DNA of 64,000 nt from Nageia nagi (lineage: Eukaryota; Pinophyta). The position numbers and the translations under genes were made by a program. The DNA lies in the NCBI GenBank assembly GCA_050084985.1, contig JBITNC010000001.1, positions 95,604,001 to 95,668,000 on the forward strand, read 5' to 3'. This document shows, piece after piece, positions 56,561 through 64,000 of the stretch (the stretch's first letter is position 1; every line of letters starts with the position of its first letter). The notes below the pieces were generated by a model. That model ran no database searches, was not told the DNA's origin, and was given only the letters and a program-made list of their open reading frames with translations.

Positions 56561-57174
56561 TTGAGTATGCATACTTGAAAACCTCAATTGCTTCATTTCT
56601 TATAGGTAAAATAACCTTTTACTTATATTTATACTCAAACTTACTAGATCATTTCATATCATATGTTGGTGCATTTATATCATTTCATATAGTGCACTTA
56701 GGATCATTTCATATCCATAGACTAGGTCATTATTGATGTGTGATTAGGCATTCCTTCAACTACTTCCAATCCTTGGATTAGGATGAGTAAGGATTGAAAA
56801 ATTGGGCCATCCGTCATGAGCCCATGGTTAGTACTATGATTGAGCTTCATGTTGAACCTCAAGTAATCAATGATGGTGTAGTCTTGAAGTATTTTTCCAT
56901 GTGATGGAAGAATACTTTAATACTAAGCCTATTTTTTCAAAATAATAATGATTTGGTGGTGGGCATTACCTACCCCCTTAAATTCTAAGGTGGGGGTATT
57001 ACCTTCCTCCTTAAAGTATGAGGTAGTGACTTATATCCCACCCCTTAAAGTATAATATGAGGGGTACACATCATCATCTTAAATACCTAGAGGATGGTTT
57101 AAGAAGCTTAAGTAGCAAGAAGGGTAAGTGTAAGAAGATAAGTTCCACATTAGGAGAAGTCTTAGGAACTGATA
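56561..57174. other. AT-rich spacer with short repeats and a possible hairpin
   Basis: ATCATTTCATATCATA-like phrases recur three times (56650-56720). Near 56980-57010, TACCCCCTTA and TAAGGTGGGGGTA form an imperfect inverted repeat, followed by two CCTTAAAGTATGAGG-like copies. No gene was seen. Confidence 0.55.
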
Positions 57175-57840
57175 CATTTTTGTATTTATTTCATAACTTT
57201 TTTATTTTTTTAGAATTGTGAAAAATACATATTCACAATTTGCATACAATTCTCCATAAGTTAAAAAATAATAATAAAAAATGATAGTTTAAGATCAAAT
57301 TATGCTTGCTAGACATGAGCAATTTTCAAAACAAATATCAGGGCTAATAAAAAATTAATAATAAAAAAATATTTATGAAAAAATTACAAAAGATATCTTG
57401 CATAATATTTAGTGTATTAGGTATCTTTACCCAAAAGTATTTAAAAATATATTTTAATTTAGGTCCAATTATGCTTACCAAATATGATGGGGTATGGTCC
57501 TGAAATTGTATTTTTAAGTAGTGGGTTTTGTATTTGCTTAATAAATTTTATTTTTTTGAAATTGTGAAAACAAATATATGTGCACAATATACATAAAATT
57601 CTTCATAAGTTAAAAAAAATTAATTAAAAATGATAAGTTTAGGTCAAATTATGTTTTTTGAACATGATCACTTTTCAAAACAACAATTAGGGCCAATAAA
57701 AAATTAATAAAAAATAAAATATTTATAAAAAATTACCAAAACAATAACCTCCACAATCTAAAAAAATATTTTAATTTAGGTCCAATTATGGTTGCTGGAC
57801 ATGATGGGGTATGATCTTGAAACTATATTTTTAAAATAGT
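57175..57840. repeat. tandem duplication, about 320-345 bp, two copies
   Basis: AATTTAGGTCCAATTATG followed by GACATGATGGGGTATG-like sequence occurs at about 57457 and 57774. The unit starts with AGAATTGTGAAAAATACATA at 57212 and its counterpart at 57558. Both contain GATCAAATTATG, GAGCAATTTTCAAAACAA and CAATAAAAAATTAATAA variants. Confidence 0.85.
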
Positions 57841-57962
57841 TTCTTTTAAACATGTTTATCAAATATTGATTTTTATCATTTGGGTATTAGAATAAATTAC
57901 ATATTTGAAAACTAAACTTTGATAACTACATTTTTACTCAAGTGACCTTTTTCAAGACTCAG

Positions 57963-59021
57963 TGTTTACTCAAAATATAACTTTGCATGCATACAAGATG
58001 AGAAATGTCACAATCAACACCATTCTCTATTATTTATGAGTAAACCTTAATTTTGATTACATATTTTGCCATGCATGGAGGGTTTAAGTACAATAAATGA
58101 TATGGGCCTCTTGGAGGCATTCTTTGATAATGTTTGCAAGCTCCAAGTAATGTTTTATGAAATCTACAAAAGAAAAAGAATAATGCTGATTGTTCCTTTT
58201 TTACTGGTTCTTTGGCTCTTTTTTGCTCAAATTAGCTATTGTTCCTATAAATCCTACACATACATAAACAACACATCAAAACATACCTACTCACATAGTT
58301 TAAAATGTATGAAAGTATAATAAAATACAAGTATGAAAACATGGAAAAATTAAATGCATTTACTTACTAAAGTTTGAATGTATTATGAAAAAGTAAGGTT
58401 GCATTCAATCTCTATTTTTCTTGTCTTACTTCAATGTTCAAGGCTTATTTATAGATCTTGGAAACTACCAAAGTTGCCATTCTTGGGATAAAAATCTAGA
58501 TGGAAATGCATATCCATCCTTTTCATTATCCTAATCTGAAGTGGGAAGGGATGGGATGATAAGATATCACTCATCCTTTGATTTATTTCCCAAATACTTC
58601 ATTTTTTTCTATTTTTAACTTTATTTTACATGTTTCAAGGTCACCGTTGATTGGGTATTAGGTGTTAGCAATTAGACTTGATTGCTAGCGATCAGACAAA
58701 ATCATCAACGTTGGTCTTGAGTTAGGGTTTTTATACCCAATTTTCAAAAGGTCATAACTCACAAACTATAGCTTTGCTTTCTTTGCTATTTGAAGCATTA
58801 TAAAGAGGGTGAAGAGTACATCAATATAATGTAATAAAATCAATAAAATAAGAAGATTTATTCATCTCATTTTAATGACATCTAAAACCTCTTTTTAATA
58901 GTATTAGATATTAATTTTGAACTAATTAATTATTGTTCCATGATTTGGCAATCAATAGTTAACCCTTATGATAAGAATCATGATTGATTTGATGTGAAAG
59001 GTATGTTTTTGGGTGTCTACA
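57963..59021 (-). repeat. 3' LTR of element D
   Basis: 1,059 bp. On the minus strand it starts TGTAGACACCCAAAAACATA and ends TTTTGAGTAAACA, as A's LTR does at both ends. The middle is highly diverged from A's LTR but keeps the same order: GGATGAGTGATATCTTATC, then CTATAAATAAGCCTT (TATA-like, about 58450), then CATGCA near the end. The plus-strand frame at 58066-58320 lies inside the LTR and is not a gene. Confidence 0.8.
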
Positions 59022-59038
59022 TTTTGCCTCTTTTTTAA
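59022..59038 (-). other. polypurine tract of element D
   Basis: On the minus strand TTAAAAAAGAGGCAAAA directly precedes TGTAGACACCC. Confidence 0.75.
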
Positions 59039-62000
59039 TTATCTATTCTTAGAAGTGAGAGGTAATTCAAAAACTTTGCCTATCTAAGAGGGGGTGCAAT
59101 CAAGTTCTAGATTTGTGTTATTGACCTTGGGTCAAGATTTTGAATTAACTTATTATCTATGAATAAATTGAATTTGAGTGATTGGATTATGACTAAATCC
59201 ATTTTTTGTTCTTTTACATTTGACATATTTTGAAAGTAATAAGGGTTGTAGTGCAAGGCATAACTTAGGTAGTTATCACTATAACGTTGTGCTATGTTGG
59301 CTGGATATGGATAAAGTCTTAGCCATTAGGCATATGCCATAGCTAGCATGTGATAAAGAAGCTCCATTGTGAATACAAAGCTTTGATTATCATGCTTTTA
59401 TCCTAGTAGGTGGATTACTTGATGATCTTACACAAAAGTTCATCTAACAATTTTAATCATATCCAAACTTGTCCTTCTTTTCTTTGTTAAAAGAAGGGTC
59501 ATTTTTCAAATTTAGAATTACTCAAAATTTTTAGGTCTTTTCAAAACACTTGGTTTTGGATCAAGTCAATGAGAGAAAAACTTATTTATATTTTGTATTT
59601 GATACATATATATATTTTTTAATTTTTTAGAATTTTAATAGTTTTATATGTTTTTTTTTTTGCATGAGGTATGAAAGATAATTTTCTTAATGTTACTTCA
59701 TAAGGGACCTTGAGCATAGGTATATCATTTGGATTTCCAAGTATGAGCATTTCAAGTGTTTTTATATTTTTATCACATTCTTAAGTTGAGTTTATGCAAG
59801 GAAGAGCTTTAAGAACTCATTTTGTCATTTTTTCATTTTCATTTTTTATTTATTTATTTCTTCAAGTTGTTTATAATTTTGGAAAAAAGAATGAAGAATA
59901 TATGTATGAGAGTGCTAAAATGGAGAGCTCAAATACATTTTTTCTTTTTGGGTTTTTTGATGATTTTCTATTTTTATGATTTATGATTTTTTTTTTTTTT
60001 AATTTTTGATTTTGATTTTTATTTTTTGACTCATGGAAAGCATATGAAAATGCAAGAGGTAGGACTATATATATATATTATATATATATATTGGTATTTA
60101 TAATATGTTTTAGGAACACATGGGTCTGAAGGAGGGATTATAATTTTATTTTTGTGATTGTACATCTTGAGAGACTTAGAACATTTGTTCACTAGTTTGA
60201 TCATGGTCTTAGCGATGTTATGGCATCTCACAAGATTTGAGCAATTATTTTGATTTTATAATGAGGCTATTATATAAATTCATCAAAGGATATTATCAAA
60301 CTTAGTTATAATAGCCATAACTAAGTATGATTCATGTTTTCTTGCAGTAATCATGTAGGATAAATCCCAAATTTGTGCTTGTATATATCTACATATTTCA
60401 TTATATTGAGGCAAGTATGTGATAAAAAGCATTTTTAGGTATATATGTTCAAATTTAAATATTTGCTATTATCCCAACAAATAGGATCTCAAGATGATGT
60501 TTTGCAAGAAAATAAGTAAATCACAATTACTTAAGATATGATGAATTTAATGTGGCTAACCTCTTAGATGAATTTACCTTACAATATCAATGCTTAAAGG
60601 TAAATACAAGAGATTTGCTTTTGGAGTCATGGAAAATTGAAGTTGCCTCAATCATGACTAAATATGAACTTCAAACATTTGCAATCGATGTATTTTGAAA
60701 ATAATAAGATTGTACATCGAAACTATACTTGTGTTTATCTTCATACTATGTGCTATTATGAGGTAGATATGTGACAATACTCTAGTTCATCTTCATATAC
60801 CATTTTGAAGCTAGTACATGATAAGAAGCTTGTTTTACGTATATAACTGATTTTGATTATTTTGCTCTCTATCCCATTAGAATGGGTCTCATGATAATCT
60901 TTTGCAAAAGTCATTAGAATCATACATTTCCATGATTAGGCTTTTTATATTAAGAAAGTTGAGTGTATTCTCCTTCAAATATTGATGCAAAAAAGAGACA
61001 AGCCAAGTTGGGTGTCAAAATGATTAACGATCATGTGTGTTTTTTATGAATATTAAGTATATACAAGTATTTAATTCTCATGGTATTATTGATGTTGAAA
61101 ATAATTTTCCTTTTTTATGTTATAGAAAACCATAATTGCCCCAATTCATGAATATATATAACTTTTGATCTTGCAATTGATAATGTTTTGCAATTAGGTG
61201 AGGTACATATTAAAAGATTTGCAATCATGTTTGTGTTGTGTGATCATCGTCTTACTTCAAGCATGATGTCAATCTTAGCATTATGGCTCCCCTTAAGATG
61301 AATAAGGATTCAATTTTTTATTTTCAACTATTGATTAGTCTTTTGAAAAGATCATTGAAAGATATGTATTCAAGATCATAAATAATTAAGTTGCATAAAG
61401 CCTAAGTAACAATATTCCTCCTCAATCATTAATATGATGAGGAAAAATTACATTTATTACAAAGATGATGAAATGGGCTGACATAATGATAAATGATAAA
61501 AATGCATATTATTATATTTGTTACTCATTATTAAGAGAATAAAAACCATGATTGATAATTGATTATGGGCTTACATCAATGTGTCATATAGTGATGATGT
61601 GACATCTCTCTAGATGGTGGAGGCAACAAAAAATAATATTTAAAATATAATAATGAGGATATTGGAAAAATATTGATAATTATAAGTAATGAAATTTATA
61701 AGTTAATTAATATTATTCATGATATTAATTTTTCAAATTTTAACTAGGAGAAATATTTATGATTGTATATCTTTAAGAAACTTAGAACCATTTTTGCTAG
61801 TTAATAGGCTTACTTTGACATGCCACATAGCAGTGTTATGGCATCTCTCAAAATTGAATAATTATTTAATTGATTTTTATTTTTTTTGAAACATAACATG
61901 ATGGTTATAATACAAATTTTAATTTTTTTAAATGTATTTTATGGATTTTAGATTTTAAATATTTAATATTAATGATGCCTTATCAAGAAGTCATGATCAA

Positions 62001-62170
62001 GGAAAGGATGTTGATTGCCCCTATAAAGGATTCATGATTGGATTGTTATTTATTTTATATTAGATAAGAATATTATATTTGTTTCATATTTTTTAATTCT
62101 TATGATAAAAATAAAAATAAAATTACATTATTAGATTGCATCACTTACTAAACTTGGCTATTTAAAGTAT
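59039..62170 (-). other. 3' non-coding internal region of element D
   Basis: AT-rich, no coding content. The phrase GTTATGGCATCTC with GAAACTTAGAAC-like sequence recurs near 60140-60235 and 61775-61850, so this part is itself internally repeated. TA microsatellite at about 60068-60091. Frames 59794-59979 and 60031-60231 are not considered genes. Confidence 0.6.
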
Positions 62171-62209
62171 TCTATGTATAAGGGGTATGGGATATGGTAT
62201 AACACATTA

Positions 62210-62625
62210 GTTTATGGGTTGATGGTAATGATTGTAATGGGAAAAGAACATTGACATTTAATTCAAATGGAAGAGTAATTGGTTTCTCTTGATCCCAAAA
62301 AATAATGTAAGTTATAAAATTTAACAATGTTCTATGGATGTGAACGAAATGTGGTAAGGAGAGAACATTGACTTCCAATCCCATGGGAAGAATAATTTCT
62401 TATTCTTGATCCCAAGAATAATGGAAGCTATAAAATTTAACAATATTCTAGGGTTGACTTCTATCAGTTTACTAGAAGCAATTTCTTGCTTAAACTTATA
62501 GATAAGGGTAGAAGTAAGAGGTTTTAACAATAATAATATTGACTCCCTTATTGATGGGGAGAGCAAGTACTTGCTCTTTTTCCCAAAGGATATGGAAGCA
62601 TCTCAAATTTAGCAACCCATAAAGG
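62210..62625. repeat. tandem repeat in element D, three diverged copies
   Basis: ACATTGAC...GGAAGA...TTCTTGATCCCAA...AATGGAAGCTATAAAATTTAACAA-type units begin near 62248, 62365 and 62529. The minus-strand frames at 62172-62384 and 62321-62566 are made by this array. Confidence 0.75.
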
Positions 62626-62779
62626 TGGATGTAGGGAATATGGATGTGTGAATGTATGGAGTTGTGAATTTATAGTCATAAAAAATGGATAAATGAATGA
62701 ATTACATAACTATCTGGATGTCAAACATAACATGCTAGTAACTCACTAGGCTTATAATAATAATGTATATATTGTTAGT

Positions 62780-63720
62780 GGAATGAATGGATAGTATAAT
62801 AGAAAAGCGTAATAAATAAAACATTCAATATTAAATTCATCAAATAATCTTTTGTTTTGGTTTTATCCATTGAGATGATATAAAACAAAGTTATAATACA
62901 CATAAGTTTACTATGAACTCATGTGTGTGCAATGATATTTATTCCCTTCTCTTGATGCTCCCAAAATTAATATTTTAAGAGCATAAAATATTTAAGCTGA
63001 TTCATCCATATGAGTGTACAATGTTCCATCATAGGGATTGGATATGTCACCACTTTGTAAGGTATACCTCACTTTGTTTTTTCTATTTTTTTTCTATTCT
63101 CTTTTGAATATTTTTCTATCTATATACACATTTTTGTTTTTTCTATTTTATTTTTTCCTATTCTCTTTTCCTCTATCCTAGCTCTTGGGTTCGATATGAA
63201 GTGAAATAATAGAAGAATAAAAATTCAAAATTATGCTCAATGAAGATCTAGCTTTTGATTAAATTGAGATTTTAAAATGTGACAATGTGTTTGAGTTCAT
63301 AATATCCTGAACATGTATCATAATTATGTTTGTTTATCATCCTAGGTTTCAAAAACTCTATAGAAGATATTTTGATAAAATCAAATATGAATATTATATT
63401 GATAAACTACTTATTTATTTATAAATATAGTTATATATATGAATAATATGTGGATGGATGTATGATTCATACAGACAACTTGGTAAGCTACTCTAATCAT
63501 CATGTTTGACACCTTAATAGTTTTAAGACATGGAAGTAATGGATAAAACAAAATGAACATAGTAATATGGTATGGATACATAAGGGAGTACATTCAATAG
63601 CCATGATGCTTCAGAAATGTAATTTTTAAGTATACATATACACATATAATTTTATACTTTTATAGAATTTTTCAATTTTTTACTTTTTAGATCTTATAAT
63701 TTTTATTGTTTTTCATTTTT
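62780..63720 (-). repeat. region of D homologous to 43250-44200 of A (inverted)
   Basis: Reverse-complement matches include CTATTATTTCACTTCATA, AATTATGTTTGTTTATCATC, GAATATGAATATTATA-like and AAGCATCATGGCTATTGAAT. It marks the same position of the element upstream of the 3' region, about 3.8 kb from D's LTR versus 4.3 kb in A. Confidence 0.85.
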
Positions 63721-64000
63721 TATAATAAAAAATTATAGTTAACTAGGAGAAGGATGAATCCTCCAATGTGAAGGATGTGAAATATAAGGAAGCCAAAAAT
63801 ATGATGAAATACAATTACCCTAATGTGACCAACATGGTTTATCATCATTTGATTGTGTATAATTTATTAATATGCTTAATGAATGCATAGATAATAGATG
63901 AAGTAAATCATGATCTATCATTAAAGGTATATCCACTTTGAATCATCTATCATCTATTAAATCTTAAAATACATGCTTCAATTGTTGACATTGATCAATA
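63721..64000 (-). pseudogene. possible post-pol coding region of element D, degenerate
   Basis: By position this corresponds to the end of A's extra coding region (before 43250). Reading the minus strand gives only short fragments (such as IDDR, MIDHDLLHLLSMH) with stops. The assignment rests on position rather than sequence. Confidence 0.3.

Larger units (their letters stand above)
57963..64000 (-). mobile_element. element D, minus-strand relative of A: 3' LTR and 3' internal region (cut by window edge)
   Basis: The 3' LTR (57963-59021) is followed on the right by a polypurine tract and about 5 kb of internal sequence on the minus strand. 62780-63720 aligns reverse-complemented with A 43250-44200, and 59100-59600 aligns with A 47960-48450. 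D's internal region is about 600 bp shorter over the interval to the shared block and shows no PMD-like sequence where A has one. The gag-pol part would lie beyond 64000. Confidence 0.82.

Noticed and set aside
57963-59021. Treating D as a second copy of A with the same LTR
   Set aside because: Only the ends of the LTRs match; the interiors differ too much for the same subfamily.
1-64000. CRISPR arrays, bacterial operons, tRNA or rRNA genes
   Set aside because: No short regularly spaced identical repeats, no ribosome-binding-site-led gene clusters, and no complete cloverleaf or rRNA sequence were seen. Introns and LTR elements show plant nuclear DNA.

Overview
The window is AT-rich nuclear DNA of a seed plant. 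Short introns, plant-type LTR retrotransposons with tRNA-iMet primer sites, Tat-lineage Ty3/gypsy elements carrying a second RNase H, long gene-free stretches and heavily decayed nested repeats all suggest a large, repeat-rich genome. A gymnosperm is my guess from the style of the repeats, but it is not proven. Only one conventional gene is supported: the last five exons of a HAD-family pyrimidine 5'-nucleotidase-like gene at the left edge (39-1120, + strand).

Layout: 1-1120 gene 3' end. 1121-7478 intergenic, with two tandem duplications, a 150-codon minus-strand open frame (2355-2807), a possible SINE, and a degenerate minus-strand gene of an unrecognised family (about 5765-7110). 7479-13364 is a complete but decayed Ty3/gypsy element (G1) with both LTRs. 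13365-17208 is AT-rich and holds a five-copy 100-bp minisatellite. 17214-18824 is a compact, young, non-autonomous LTR element (T): 127-bp LTRs differing at one base, a perfect 5-bp target duplication, and a gag zinc-knuckle remnant.

19329-51090 is a four-level nest. A minus-strand gypsy element (E; 19329-20585 and 49365 to about 51090) is split inside its integrase by a giant Tat-like element (A; 20586-49364, about 19 kb without its own insert). A is split inside its integrase by a second Tat-like element (B; 30480 to about 40178). B is split inside its protease by a solo LTR (32415-32886). At the E/A, A/B and B/solo-LTR junctions the broken reading frame resumes on the far side. Between pol and its 3' LTR, A carries degenerate extra reading frames and, on the opposite strand, a recognisable plant mobile domain (PMD) gene (45222-47051). 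The right part of E contains a long inverted repeat of its own integrase.

51090-57960 is a field of tandem satellites (periods about 250, 300, 235 and 330 bp) with higher-order duplication. 57963-64000 is the 3' LTR and 3' internal region of a minus-strand relative of A (element D), cut by the window edge. Most premature stops in the elements look like C-to-T or G-to-A changes, as expected from deamination of methylated DNA.
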